Below, in pieces: positions 25,871 through 35,237 of a DNA stretch of 64,000 nucleotides. The stretch's first letter is position 1. Each line of letters opens with the position of its first letter. Source of the stretch: Aureispira sp. CCB-QB1. Lineage in GTDB: Bacteria > Bacteroidota > Bacteroidia > Chitinophagales > Saprospiraceae. The position numbers and the translations under genes were made by a program. The notes beneath the pieces are model-generated. The model was not told where the DNA came from. It ran no database searches and saw nothing but the letters and a program-made list of their open reading frames with translations. The DNA lies in assembly GCF_000724545.1 (NCBI RefSeq), contig NZ_JHBV01000007.1, forward strand, positions 1-64,000, given 5' to 3'.

Positions 25871-27481
25871 TTACCAATATTTGAAAACAGGATACTCTAT
25901 CGGTTGATTATTTACGCCAAGTTGGTAAAGCACTTTGTCAAAGAAATTCCAAGTAACCAAACCATCGTCAGATTGAGGCTCTAATAAGTAAAAAATTAAG
26001 TTGGCCAAAGGTTGAGCAAGGTCAACTTTATAAGAACCTTTTGGGAACGATTTATTCGCAGGCGCAAAGTTTCCTTTTAAAGTGACCATATTATGTCGTT
26101 CAAAAGGTTTTTTATTTACATCTAATTGTTCAATCGTAAAAACTTCACCAGAAAAGCTAGTTTTTTGTGTCAGTTCTTCTACTACGATACCATGTGCTCG
26201 CAAATGCTCTACAATGTTTTTTAATTCGGCAGGGAGAATATAACCTCTAGGAACAGTAGAAGTAACAGTGGCTTCAAAAGCGCTATAATTGGTAACATTA
26301 GGAACATCAATTCTATTAGCAGTACGTGCGTATTTTGTTTTTCCTGTACTATCGGTATAAGGAAGGTATTCATAAGTTCTCAACTGAAACGGCTTTGTTG
26401 TTGGTACCATCTTAAAACGAACGCCATTTTTGTAAGTACCTGCTTGGGTTTTTATTTTATGGATGGTTTCAGTGGCGCTTTTTTTATTAATGGTCATAAT
26501 TTGTCGTCCATGCAAACTAGTATATTCAAGTATTTCTAAGGCAAACTTATGAGCAGAATTAATACGATGATAAAATTTGTCATGTGCAAATGTTTCACTA
26601 AGAATGGCCATTTTGTTACGCAAACCGAACTGATTGACCAGATAACGAGGGTGGTGATTATAGGTGTAGAATTTTTTAGGAGGCCAACCTTCCGCCAATG
26701 AATAACCGCCATAGATATCAAAATGCAAATCGTATTTATCTAGGACATTTTTTTTGATTTTAGGCAACATGACATCCTTAGTATAATCAGAGGTAGCAGG
26801 ATGACCTGCGTAATGATAACTATGCGCATAGGTTAGTTCATTGCCATGCCAAACCCCATTGGTTGTGTGCATATCGACAAAAACATCAGGGTCCCATTTT
26901 AGAATTAAATTTTTCATCAATCCTTTGGTTTCTACCGCGTCCATTTTTATTCCATCTCGATTCAAATCCCAATCCCCACCACTACGCCGGCTTCCCGCTA
27001 GATGAGGACAATGCTCTTGAGATTTTCGATGTTCAGAAGAAAGTTTGTTATTGCCATCTGGATTATAATTAGGAACAAAAATAACAATTTGATTATTGAG
27101 CAAATAGGCTTTGTCACCGAATAAGATTTCTCTCATTAAAATCATCAATGCTTCCTTGCCTTCTACCTCTCCACCATGAATATTACCTTGAAAATAGATA
27201 ATTGGTTTTCCAGAGGCTTTTGCTTCTTCTGGTGTCCTAACAGCAGGATTAGCCATGACGACCAATGGAACTGACCGACCGCTATCGCTTATCAGCAAAA
27301 CTTCTGTATGGACTTGATCGCTTCTTTTTTGAATGGCTTCAACAAAGGCAACCACTTCCTCAGAGGTAGATGTTTTCTCAAAAGCTGTTTTTTCAGGTGT
27401 CGTGAGCAATTCAAAAGGTAATTGAGCTGCTATTTCTAGGCTAAAAAAAAGAAATAGGAGAGTTGTTAAAAAAACTTTCAT
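25871..27481 (-). CDS. Secreted M14-family zinc carboxypeptidase
   Basis: A 536-residue exported peptidase with a signal peptide (1-20, ending IAAQ). The M14 zinc site is visible: H102 and E105 in GNIHGGEVEGKEA and H205 in FVDMHTTNG, with E296 in AILSETFAH a good candidate for the catalytic glutamate. NYNPDGNN (138-145) and LNRDG are also typical. M14 enzymes remove C-terminal residues from peptides, and some members cut peptidoglycan peptides. A C-terminal beta-rich region (about 340-536) lies beyond the catalytic domain. It starts 3 bases after the end of murI on the same strand, so the two are co-transcribed. Confidence 0.9.
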   Translation of the reverse strand: MKVFLTTLLFLFFSLEIAAQLPFELLTTPEKTAFEKTSTSEEVVAFVEAIQKRSDQVHTEVLLISDSGRSVPLVVMANPAVRTPEEAKASGKPIIYFQGNIHGGEVEGKEALMILMREILFGDKAYLLNNQIVIFVPNYNPDGNNKLSSEHRKSQEHCPHLAGSRRSGGDWDLNRDGIKMDAVETKGLMKNLILKWDPDVFVDMHTTNGVWHGNELTYAHSYHYAGHPATSDYTKDVMLPKIKKNVLDKYDLHFDIYGGYSLAEGWPPKKFYTYNHHPRYLVNQFGLRNKMAILSETFAHDKFYHRINSAHKFALEILEYTSLHGRQIMTINKKSATETIHKIKTQAGTYKNGVRFKMVPTTKPFQLRTYEYLPYTDSTGKTKYARTANRIDVPNVTNYSAFEATVTSTVPRGYILPAELKNIVEHLRAHGIVVEELTQKTSFSGEVFTIEQLDVNKKPFERHNMVTLKGNFAPANKSFPKGSYKVDLAQPLANLIFYLLEPQSDDGLVTWNFFDKVLYQLGVNNQPIEYPVFKYW

Positions 27482-27484
27482 AAG

Positions 27485-28237
27485 TTATTGATTGAGTAAG
27501 TCAAAACAAGGAGCAAAATGTGAAGCTGGCATTGCTTTTTTGGATGTAAAAAACTCTATAGGAAAAGTAGTCATCGTGGTGGCTAAAGAAATTTTACTGC
27601 GCAAATGGTTGATGGTGCCTTCATTGCCATCCAATATACGAATGTGCGAAGGAATAAGCGTTTGGATGATTGGTTTGAAATAGATAAAATGAGTGCAACC
27701 TAATACAATGGAGTCAAACTCTTCCCAGTTGATGTTTTGAAAAGAATGGTTGAGGTAGTGAACAACCTCAATGCCATTAAAATTAAAGTTTTCGGCAAAA
27801 GTGACCAAACCTTGAAGTGAAAGACGTTTGACCTTGTCGGTAGCATTTAGATTTTCGATGAGCAACTGAAGTTTGTTTTCTGCCAAGGTTTTTTTTGTTG
27901 CACAAATCAGTGTTTTTTTATGTTTGGCCAATTCGATGGCAGGTTTGACAGCTGGTTCCATGCCTATGATTGGAATGGTATATTGTTGGCGCAAATCCTT
28001 GACAACAACACTAGTGGCCGTATTGCAGGCCAAAACTAAAGCTTTAAGATCTTGTTGCATTAAAAATTCAACGGCATCAAATACCAAGGTTTTGATCGCA
28101 GCAGTAGACTGAATGCCATAAGGCGCATTATCAGAATCTGCAAAATAGATATACTGCTCGTTTGGCATTTGCTTTAAAGCTTCGTGCAATACCGTTAAGC
28201 CACCCAACCCAGAATCAAAAAATGCCAATTTCTTCAT
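27485..28237 (-). CDS. murI: Glutamate racemase
   Basis: A 250-residue cytoplasmic enzyme that interconverts L- and D-glutamate to supply D-Glu for peptidoglycan. Family motifs are all present: FFDSGLGGLTV with D8 and S9, ADSDNAPYG, ACNTAT with catalytic C71, and VLGCTHF with catalytic C180. Length is slightly below the usual 260-270. It forms a two-gene unit with the M14 peptidase downstream (3-base gap). Confidence 0.96.
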   Translation of the reverse strand: MKKLAFFDSGLGGLTVLHEALKQMPNEQYIYFADSDNAPYGIQSTAAIKTLVFDAVEFLMQQDLKALVLACNTATSVVVKDLRQQYTIPIIGMEPAVKPAIELAKHKKTLICATKKTLAENKLQLLIENLNATDKVKRLSLQGLVTFAENFNFNGIEVVHYLNHSFQNINWEEFDSIVLGCTHFIYFKPIIQTLIPSHIRILDGNEGTINHLRSKISLATTMTTFPIEFFTSKKAMPASHFAPCFDLLNQ

Positions 28238-28294
28238 GTATTACTTTGCCTATTTAAAAATATTTAATGTTCTATTTTGTATTAGTAAAAGTAC

Positions 28295-28328
28295 AAAAAA
28301 GCCCCAAGTAGCGAAAGCTACTTGGGGC
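28295..28328 (-). terminator. Rho-independent terminator of the T9SS gene
   Basis: Perfect 12-base arms GCCCCAAGTAGC (28301-28312) and GCTACTTGGGGC (28317-28328) close a four-base loop. On the minus strand the stem is followed by six T (28295-28300). It lies 40 bases after the stop at 28368. Confidence 0.92.
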
Positions 28329-28367
28329 AAATTCCACATTTCATGAGTTTTTGTTCTTGGAGAGGAA

Positions 28368-30467
28368 TTATTCTTTGATAATTTTTTCTGTCAATTGAGT
28401 ACTTCCGTTAACAATGTGAAGGATATACATACCACTGATTTCTTTACTCAAGTCAATTTCGATGGTATTCGTATCTTGAACTTGTTTTTCTATTACAATT
28501 TGCCCCAATGTATTGAGAACTTGAATGCTCGTTTCCGAAGTTTCAGCATTTTTTAGCTGAACATTAACCAAGCCTGTTGTTGGATTGGGGAAGGTTTCAA
28601 CACTTGTTGGTTCAAAATTCAAGCTGTTGTTATCGTTAGAAACCTGCTCACGTCTTACTTTTCTAAAGTTGTCCAACCAAGTAAATTGATTAACAAACAC
28701 TTGACAGTGACTAGGAGACTCTCTTCTTAATGTAACTGTATATTCAACCCCAGTTGTATAAGAGAAGCGAATACCAGAACCATAAGGAGCCGTAGAAATG
28801 GTAGTTCCAAATTCATCAACAACTGTCCATATATCATTGACTCCAGACATGCTAACATTGGGTTGGCAAGAAACCTGATTTCCAAACAAAGGCGTAAAGC
28901 TAAAGGCTGCATTACCGTGGTTGTTGTAAACTTGCAATAAGTCAGTTACGGTGATGCTAATGGTTTCTGTACATCCATTGGCATTCACAACAGCTGTGTA
29001 GGTACCTGGTCCAAGGTAAGGAACTTGATAGCCTGGACCTGAGTTGGCAATAGAAACGGTTGTTCCGTTTTCGTCCGTATAAGTCCAGTCGAAGCTATAG
29101 CGAATTGGTCCAAATGGATCGCTATGCCAACCAACGTAACTAGGGCCACGCTCTGTTAAAGAACAGTAGGTAATATTAGCAGGGTGCTTGATGCCAACTC
29201 CTGGATCGTATACTGTAAACGTGTGTCTAACTTCACAGCCAAACTCATCATAAGCTCTTACTGTGTAGGTCCCATAAGATGAAGGCGTAAAGTAAGGTCC
29301 TGTTCCTACAGAAAATGGAACGCCAAATTGTGTCCAGATGTAGGTAATGCCAGGTTGTCCTACAATACCACCAGAGGTAGCAAAGATGGGTTGGAAATTG
29401 CTATTACAGAATGCATAAGCACTTTGCATATTTAGGACAATTTCTGGATGAATAATCATCTCATAAGTCTTGGTACAGGTAAGACCATTTTTAGAGTAGG
29501 TATATTCAAATGTGTAGGTTCCTGCACCTGTTGTAGGACCATCTAGAAGATAAGGGAAATTAAACACATTAGCATTGGCATCAAATATAACAGCACCGTT
29601 GACTGTCAGTGATAAAGGAGTTGTAGAATTGCCATACAGTGCATCGTAATCATTTTGCGTGAACTGAGTACTTTGGTTGTAACACAATTGGTTGGGCATA
29701 GATAACTCTACATCAGGATTACTAACTCTAATCGTGAAAGCATCTGTTGTTGTACAACCTGTTGTATGTGTGATGTCTACAGTATAGTTTGTGGTTACTG
29801 TTGGAGCAGTTATATTGGGATTGCTAGGACTCCAATTGCTATAGGTAAAACCACTAGCCGTAGGAATTGTAACGGCATCGCCAGGGCAAATAGTTTGATC
29901 AGCTACAGATGTACTTGGTGCTAAATTAAGTGGAACAAAAGCCGTACGAATTCCACAGTTGTATGGGTGAACACTATTTCCGATAATACTAGAAGAAAAT
30001 ACCAAATAAGGAGTGGTGTAGTTTACAGGAGGAACTGTTATAGTAATGGATGATCCCCAAGACCATGTAGGAAAGTGTACTGGTGAGGTAGAGCAACCTG
30101 ATCCGCCACCAGAAGGGCAGATATCTGCAATTAGTGTTACAGAAGCCCCAAATGTATTGCTGCCGCCAATAGAAATTTGCCCTTTTGAACCAGGAACACT
30201 ACCATCGAAATTATGTTGACTGCCATTTTTGTAACAAAATTGTTGTATAATTAATTGGTCTCCAGGACAAACTTGTTGAGTGATTGGACTGGTAGTAATA
30301 ATTTGAGTAGCATTATCTGTTGAGCCGTTAAATGTACCTAGGTAGTTAGCAGGAGTGACAGAGTTTCTCCAAATCTTAAAAGAAAAATCGATTTCAACTT
30401 GAGCAGATACACTACCAATTGTCAAAAAGCAAGCACTAAAGAATGCAATTAAAAAATTAAATTTCAT
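28368..30467 (-). CDS. T9SS-exported Ig/PKD-like repeat protein
   Basis: A 699-residue secreted protein with a signal peptide (1-23, ending SVSAQ), many beta-sandwich repeats and a type IX secretion C-terminal sorting domain (about 625-699: VETFPNPTTGLVNVQL, IQVLNTLGQIV, SGMYILHI, EKIIKE). Repeats such as AYDEFGCEVRHTFTVYD and VNANGCTETISITVTD resemble the SprB/PKD type found in Bacteroidota adhesins. Many paired cysteines suggest disulfides. It is expected to be released or attached at the cell surface, possibly in adhesion; the ligand is unknown. Confidence 0.88.
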   Translation of the reverse strand: MKFNFLIAFFSACFLTIGSVSAQVEIDFSFKIWRNSVTPANYLGTFNGSTDNATQIITTSPITQQVCPGDQLIIQQFCYKNGSQHNFDGSVPGSKGQISIGGSNTFGASVTLIADICPSGGGSGCSTSPVHFPTWSWGSSITITVPPVNYTTPYLVFSSSIIGNSVHPYNCGIRTAFVPLNLAPSTSVADQTICPGDAVTIPTASGFTYSNWSPSNPNITAPTVTTNYTVDITHTTGCTTTDAFTIRVSNPDVELSMPNQLCYNQSTQFTQNDYDALYGNSTTPLSLTVNGAVIFDANANVFNFPYLLDGPTTGAGTYTFEYTYSKNGLTCTKTYEMIIHPEIVLNMQSAYAFCNSNFQPIFATSGGIVGQPGITYIWTQFGVPFSVGTGPYFTPSSYGTYTVRAYDEFGCEVRHTFTVYDPGVGIKHPANITYCSLTERGPSYVGWHSDPFGPIRYSFDWTYTDENGTTVSIANSGPGYQVPYLGPGTYTAVVNANGCTETISITVTDLLQVYNNHGNAAFSFTPLFGNQVSCQPNVSMSGVNDIWTVVDEFGTTISTAPYGSGIRFSYTTGVEYTVTLRRESPSHCQVFVNQFTWLDNFRKVRREQVSNDNNSLNFEPTSVETFPNPTTGLVNVQLKNAETSETSIQVLNTLGQIVIEKQVQDTNTIEIDLSKEISGMYILHIVNGSTQLTEKIIKE

Positions 30468-30592
30468 ATTTATCAGGTTTTAATTAAAAAATAAAATAAT
30501 GGAATTTTTAGACAAAAAAAGAGTTCGTTACGTTATTATAATAGAGAAAGTACTATTATATGTATATTGTTGATAACCCCATTTCTTATCTA

Positions 30593-30600
30593 CAAAAATA
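30593..30600 (-). promoter_or_regulatory. Possible -7 box for the T9SS gene
   Basis: Minus strand TATTTTTG fits TAnnTTTG and would give a leader of about 120 bases. No -33 box is clear, and such AT-rich DNA yields chance matches. Confidence 0.25.
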
Positions 30601-30702
30601 TAATTGATTTGATATTTTATATAACCAATATTTATTGTTTCTTTACATCCCTAATTGAATTAGAATTGAAATAAATAATTGATTTTTAAAAGATTAGTTG
30701 CC

Positions 30703-32241
30703 ATGTCAATTACACCCAAAAGCAATTTATTAGAACTCATAAACTCTCTAAGTACCAGCGAAAAAAGATATTTAAAACAATTCATAAACAAATCAGGAGA
30801 AACAAAAAGCAACCATGCTAAACTGTTGAATGCAATCGAAAAACAGGAAGTATATGACGAAGAAAAATTAAAGAAAAAACTAAAAAACACGACAATTGTC
30901 AAACAGTGGAGTCGCGTCAAAAATTACTTGTACAACTACATCCTCCGAGTCCTACAAAATTACTATCAACAAGATGCTGAGTTTGAAATTTTAAATAACC
31001 TACAACAGATTTTTTTGCTTTATAAAAAAGGAATTTATGAAGATGCCTATAAACTGTTGATGAAAACAAAATATTTGGTCTACGAGGGAAGTTATCCAAC
31101 ACTGCTTCCTTTTATTGCGGATTGGGAAATGAGGATGGGGCATATTGTACATCATCGTGTCTTGGAAAGTGAGCCGATTAATTATGAAGAAAATAATCAA
31201 TGGGCAATAGATGTCGCTAGCAATCTACTGTTTTACAATAAGATTCGCGTAGATGTTATGAGCAACAAAATGAATAAAGGGCGTTATCTTAGAATGAAGG
31301 ATGGCAATGAAGTCATTTTAAATAAAGATATCTTTTGTTCTTTGGATTTGGCTAAAAGTCCAATGGCAAAGTGGTCTTTCTTGTCTTTAAAAAATCTATT
31401 ATACGGACAACAAGGAGCTTATCTAAAGGGATTTTATGAAATGAAAAAATGCATGGAATTGCATGAGGAATACCCTTTGCTAGAAAAGCAAACACCATTT
31501 TCATACATTACTACTATTAATAATTTTATTATAGATGCCATAGAGACAGAGAATTGGGAAGATATACCATTTGTTATTGAAAAAATAGATGCGTGTATTA
31601 AAGAAAACAAAGCGTCTACGGTTCATGTTTTGTTGACGAGCATTAAATACAATGCCTTGCTAAAGACTAGTATTGGACAGTTAAATTATGAAAAAGGGTT
31701 GGAGTATGCAGAACTAGCAGAAGAGTTTGTTGCTCAGAATGAACATGTAACTAATATGTATGTACAAGCACATTTGTTGTTGCACTATTCTGCTCATATT
31801 TACGTTGTAAAAGGGGCTTATGATAAGGCGTTGGTTGCTATTGAAAAATTGGAGAAAATCCAGAGAATTCCTATTTTTAGAACGGCTATTTTGCTACTAA
31901 AACTTATCTGTTTGTATGAACAGGATGAAGTATTGTTGCTACCATATACCTTGCGTTCTGTGTACCGAAATTTGTTGGGCAAGAAAGATTTGTATGGTGT
32001 AGAGCGTATTATCTTAAATTTGCTAAAAGCTGGGATGAAAGTTGTTTCAAAAGAAGAACTGGCAAAAGTATTTCAAAAGTATTTGGTTAAGTTAGAAGAG
32101 TATATTGCTAGTGCACCTAAAGAAGAATTAGAATTGCTGCAACACTTTAATTATGTCGCTTGGGTGGAAAGCAAAGCCAAGCAGCTTCCATTAGAAGAGG
32201 TCTTAGAAAGAAGCTTAGGAGAGAAAGCAGCGCAAAAATAA
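30703..32241 (+). CDS. Helical cytoplasmic protein of unknown function (Bacteroidota family)
   Basis: A 512-residue, almost wholly alpha-helical protein. The ATG at 30703 is preferred to an in-frame TTG at 30679. It opens with SNLLELINSLSTSEKRYLKQFI, a start I associate with a family of TPR-like cytoplasmic proteins in Bacteroidota, and then has Lys/Glu-rich helices and repeated helix pairs like TPRs (for example about 330-420). There is no signal peptide, membrane segment or catalytic motif. It is transcribed away from the T9SS gene on its left, sharing the intergenic region. Function unknown. Confidence 0.7.
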   Translation: MSITPKSNLLELINSLSTSEKRYLKQFINKSGETKSNHAKLLNAIEKQEVYDEEKLKKKLKNTTIVKQWSRVKNYLYNYILRVLQNYYQQDAEFEILNNLQQIFLLYKKGIYEDAYKLLMKTKYLVYEGSYPTLLPFIADWEMRMGHIVHHRVLESEPINYEENNQWAIDVASNLLFYNKIRVDVMSNKMNKGRYLRMKDGNEVILNKDIFCSLDLAKSPMAKWSFLSLKNLLYGQQGAYLKGFYEMKKCMELHEEYPLLEKQTPFSYITTINNFIIDAIETENWEDIPFVIEKIDACIKENKASTVHVLLTSIKYNALLKTSIGQLNYEKGLEYAELAEEFVAQNEHVTNMYVQAHLLLHYSAHIYVVKGAYDKALVAIEKLEKIQRIPIFRTAILLLKLICLYEQDEVLLLPYTLRSVYRNLLGKKDLYGVERIILNLLKAGMKVVSKEELAKVFQKYLVKLEEYIASAPKEELELLQHFNYVAWVESKAKQLPLEEVLERSLGEKAAQK

Positions 32242-32347
32242 AGTGAAGAAAAGATAATTCTATGCTAGAATAAGAGTATCTTTAGCAGTCCAAGAATGAT
32301 TCCAATTATTAGACAAAACAATTGATAATAGGTAATAATATTGCTAG

Positions 32348-32408
32348 GTTGAAACAACGTAGTAGCACAAAGGAGCTGCTTACGGAGTATTATAATAAGT
32401 AATCGTTC
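32348..32408 (+). repeat. Degenerate composite repeat
   Basis: GTTGAAACAACGTAGTAGC (family A left part, diverged), then TACGGAGTATTA (32381-32392, family B end), then TAAGTAATCGTTC (32396-32408, the reverse of GAACGATTACTTA). Three repeat types lie side by side. Confidence 0.55.
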
Positions 32409-32443
32409 AAAAAATACTTAGACTAAAAAAGAATAGAAGCAAA

Positions 32444-32776
32444 ATGGGAAAAAATAAGAACGAAGAAGAGTTTGATTATGACTACGATTATGATTACAAC
32501 TACGATTATGATTATAAAAATCAAGGTAAAAAACAGCAAGAATCGGCTGATGAACTGGATGATGAGGCAAATGTAAGAGATAGCAATGGAAATGTTTTGA
32601 GAGATGGAGATGCTGTGATGCCTATTAAAGATTTGAAGGTTAAAGGGGCTTCGCTAAACTTAAAACGTGGAACGGTTATTAAGGGAATCCGTCTAACAGG
32701 AGATGATAATGCTGTAGAGTGTCGAATAGGGAAAAAGACAATTGTCTTGAAAACGGAGTTTTTGAAAAAGAAATAA
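32444..32776 (+). CDS. PhnA/YjdM-like protein with Asp-Tyr repeat replacing the zinc ribbon
   Basis: A 110-residue cytoplasmic protein. The C-terminal domain (about 46-110) matches PhnA/YjdM: DSNGNVLRDGDAV, IKDLKVKGASLNLKRGT, VIKGIRL and a terminal LKTEFLKKK. In E. coli YjdM an N-terminal CxxC zinc ribbon precedes this domain. Here it is absent and residues 11-24 are seven Asp/Asn-Tyr dipeptides, encoded by seven hexanucleotide repeats at 32474-32515. The family was named from the phosphonate locus, but its function is not established. The gene stands alone. Confidence 0.85.
   Translation: MGKNKNEEEFDYDYDYDYNYDYDYKNQGKKQQESADELDDEANVRDSNGNVLRDGDAVMPIKDLKVKGASLNLKRGTVIKGIRLTGDDNAVECRIGKKTIVLKTEFLKKK
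32474..32515 (+). repeat. In-gene tandem hexanucleotide repeat, seven units
   Basis: Units are GATTAT, GACTAC, GATTAT, GATTAC, AACTAC, GATTAT, GATTAT, all coding Asp-Tyr except one Asn-Tyr. Synonymous third-position changes show that the dipeptide, not just the DNA, is maintained. Confidence 0.9.
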
Positions 32777-32854
32777 TTGTTTGTATCAAGACTAAGTATC
32801 TCTAAAATGCAATAGGTCGCAAATGATCTTTTAACACAGCCAAAGGGGCAATTA

Positions 32855-33658
32855 TTAGAGCAATGTTTTTAGGAAATTGATGTATTGAGGATGATAATTC
32901 ATACCATTGTGCCCCGCTTTTGGGAGGGCAATAAACTGGTCGGTAGGTTTTAAAAGTTTTTGGAGACGTACGGATGAGTTAAAGGGAATTACTTGGTCTT
33001 GGTCTCCATGAAAAATGCTAATCGGAACAGTTATTTGTGGCAAATAGCGGTATGTTTCAAAGCGATATTTCAGCAAAAAGGTAGGGATAAAGGCATAGTA
33101 TGTTTGCATCATGTCTACTAAACTGTAGTAAGGTGCTTTTAAAATTAATTGTTGTGCTTCGTTGTTAGCTGCCAAGTAGGCAGCAACTCCTGTACCAATG
33201 GAATAGCCTATGATGGTAATTTTTTCTGAAGGATATTGTTGCTTCGCCCAATCATAGGCTTTTTGGGCATCTCCAAAAAATTGTGCCTCACTGTAAATGC
33301 TTCCTGTACTCTTACCAAAACCCCGATAATCTAATAGAAAAATATCATAGCCTAAATTCAAATAAATTGGAGCGATTCGCCCCCAGCCATTTAAGGCACC
33401 TGCATTGCCATGCAAATAAAAGATGAGTCCTTTAGAAGAGTCTTGTTTGAACCAAAGCCCGTTTAATTGCTCAGGTGGATCAACTGGAATTTGAACTTCT
33501 TCAAAAGGACGTTGAAAAGAAAATTCAAAATTTGAAGGCAACTGGCGAGGAAAGAAAATTAATTTTTCTTGAAAAAAATACAACCCAATACAAATCACTA
33601 GGTATAAAAATAGAAGGGTTTTTAAAGTAGCTTTGATAAACTTTTTGAGTGATTTCAT
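32855..33658 (-). CDS. Membrane-anchored alpha/beta hydrolase
   Basis: A 267-residue protein from the ATG at 33658; an in-frame TTG at 33733 would overlap the upstream gene and is less likely. An N-terminal membrane anchor (about 11-28) is followed by an alpha/beta-hydrolase fold: oxyanion region YLHGNAGALNGW, nucleophile elbow GYSIGTG, acid in HGDQDQVIPF and catalytic histidine in KAGHNGM. This resembles the YfhR/BEM46-like group of anchored serine hydrolases; substrates of this group are mostly unknown. The gene follows the methyltransferase-like gene on the same strand after 58 bases. Confidence 0.85.
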   Translation of the reverse strand: MKSLKKFIKATLKTLLFLYLVICIGLYFFQEKLIFFPRQLPSNFEFSFQRPFEEVQIPVDPPEQLNGLWFKQDSSKGLIFYLHGNAGALNGWGRIAPIYLNLGYDIFLLDYRGFGKSTGSIYSEAQFFGDAQKAYDWAKQQYPSEKITIIGYSIGTGVAAYLAANNEAQQLILKAPYYSLVDMMQTYYAFIPTFLLKYRFETYRYLPQITVPISIFHGDQDQVIPFNSSVRLQKLLKPTDQFIALPKAGHNGMNYHPQYINFLKTLL

Positions 33659-33716
33659 AGAAGCGTTATTATTTTTGTCGTTTTGTAGCGCTTTAGATGT
33701 CTTTGGCAGAAGTGTT

Positions 33717-34502
33717 TTAAATAGGTTCACCAATTAGATACATTTTATTCCCTGCTTTTCCTTTTATAATGCCCTTTTTCCATGTATAATTATCAGAAGG
33801 TAATTGTGCCAAAATTTCATCCCAATCGGCTAGGGTGTAGGTTCTAGCGTTAGAAACGGCGCCATCCCAAGCAATAAAAATGGGAAGTAAAGGAATTAAA
33901 TAAGTAAAAATGATTTGTCGAAAACTGAGAGGTCGAACAAATGGCGTAAGAAAAAAGACCATTAAGAAACTTGTAGGGATGGCTAACCACCAAAGAATAA
34001 ACGGCAGGCTATTGTCACTAATCTCATAAATACAAATTGGCTGTCGATCCTGTTGTGCAGCACGAAGAATGTTTTGTGCTGTTTCGGGACGCATATGATG
34101 CATACTACAAACCATGGTGCGAAGACCTTCTTTCCCTTTTGAAACATTGGTTGCATCTACAGGCTCGGTTAGGTAACTAAGGTTCGGGTCTTTTTGCGCA
34201 TTAATTTGGGCTGCAACTTCTGTATTGGGGTAGAGGTCTGTCAAAGTTAAGGACAAGTTAGAAAAATCATATTGAGTTTCTAAAACTTGTTTAACCTCTT
34301 CCATTGGTCCTCCAGCACCTGAACATAGGTCTATAATTTGATGCGTATTCGTTCTTTTTAAAACAGGAGCAAGTAGTTGCGCTACATCATCTGCCGATCC
34401 CAACAATCGATGCATGGTGAGGATGTAACGAGTCATGCTCATTCTCAAAAAATTAGGAAACCAGTGAAAGTCTTCAAACTCAAATAGGTGGATGCGTTTC
34501 AT
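33717..34502 (-). CDS. Methyltransferase-like protein with membrane segments
   Basis: A 261-residue protein from the ATG at 34502; the TTG at 34541 is a weaker start. The N-terminal half has a class I SAM-methyltransferase pattern: IIDLCSGAGGPMEEV (motif I), TLTDLYPNTEV (motif II acidic residue) and EPVDATNV. The second half contains two hydrophobic helices (about 165-185 and 195-215), unusual in a soluble methyltransferase, before a C-terminal strand KGKAGNKMYLIGEP. A membrane-bound substrate such as a lipid or quinone is therefore likely, by inference. It is probably co-transcribed with the hydrolase downstream. Confidence 0.7.
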   Translation of the reverse strand: MKRIHLFEFEDFHWFPNFLRMSMTRYILTMHRLLGSADDVAQLLAPVLKRTNTHQIIDLCSGAGGPMEEVKQVLETQYDFSNLSLTLTDLYPNTEVAAQINAQKDPNLSYLTEPVDATNVSKGKEGLRTMVCSMHHMRPETAQNILRAAQQDRQPICIYEISDNSLPFILWWLAIPTSFLMVFFLTPFVRPLSFRQIIFTYLIPLLPIFIAWDGAVSNARTYTLADWDEILAQLPSDNYTWKKGIIKGKAGNKMYLIGEPI

Positions 34503-34676
34503 AGTGGTATGATATTTCAATTTAGCGAATAGAGATGCCAATAGTAAATTTATAATTTTTATAAAATCAAAGGAACAAAAATTCTATTAAAATGATTGTA
34601 TTGTTGTATTTTACATCATACAATTTACGAGTATCAATTCTTAAGAACGATTATTTACTATAAATCTTTAAAAACT

Positions 34677-35219
34677 ATGTTCGATTGGTTTTTTAATTTA
34701 TTTAAAACAAAAAAAGAGGAAGAAGAGCCTATAAAAGTTGACTACAGTGTGCATGATTTGGGAACAGGGTTTCTTCTGGATTACAATATGGAAAGTTGGG
34801 AGGTTTTGGCTTCTTATACTTACCGCTACAAAGGGTATTCATCCAAAGAATATAAAATTAGATCAAGCTCAGAAACAAGATTCTTGAACGTGTCGGATAG
34901 CAATAGTTTGTTATTAGGACTTAGTAGAGAAGCGAATATTAATAACATAGATAGCGGTTTGCGTTCTAGTGTTGCTATGGGGCAACCTTTAACACGGATT
35001 ACTTGGAATGGAGAAACGTATTCGTTGAAAGAGTCTGCCAAAGGACAGTTTGCTGATGATGCGATACAAGATTGGGCTAATTTTTCTAGTTGGGAGTATG
35101 TTAATGCAGCCAATACGAAGTTTATTTATGTTTCCAAATGGGAAGATAATTCGATAGAGTGTTATGTTGGAGAGTACCTTAAAGAACATGAAATTTCAAA
35201 TATCTTAGCGAGTACTTGA
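34677..35219 (+). CDS. DUF4178 domain protein, first gene of the spermidine-synthase-like cluster
   Basis: A 180-residue protein from the ATG at 34677; an upstream in-frame ATG would add a non-conserved head. A short amphipathic start (FDWFFNLFKTKK) is followed by the DUF4178 pattern: VHDLGTGFLLDYNMESWEV, YTYRYKGYSSKEYKI, ITWNGETYSL and FIYVSKWEDNSIECYVGEYL. The family is beta-rich and of unknown biochemistry. In other bacteria DUF4178 genes recur with DUF350 and spermidine-synthase-like genes, exactly as found here, so I regard it as part of one pathway with the next five genes. The next gene follows after 18 bases. Confidence 0.8.
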   Translation: MFDWFFNLFKTKKEEEEPIKVDYSVHDLGTGFLLDYNMESWEVLASYTYRYKGYSSKEYKIRSSSETRFLNVSDSNSLLLGLSREANINNIDSGLRSSVAMGQPLTRITWNGETYSLKESAKGQFADDAIQDWANFSSWEYVNAANTKFIYVSKWEDNSIECYVGEYLKEHEISNILAST

Positions 35220-35237
35220 AGGTCACGTAAGAGTGGT

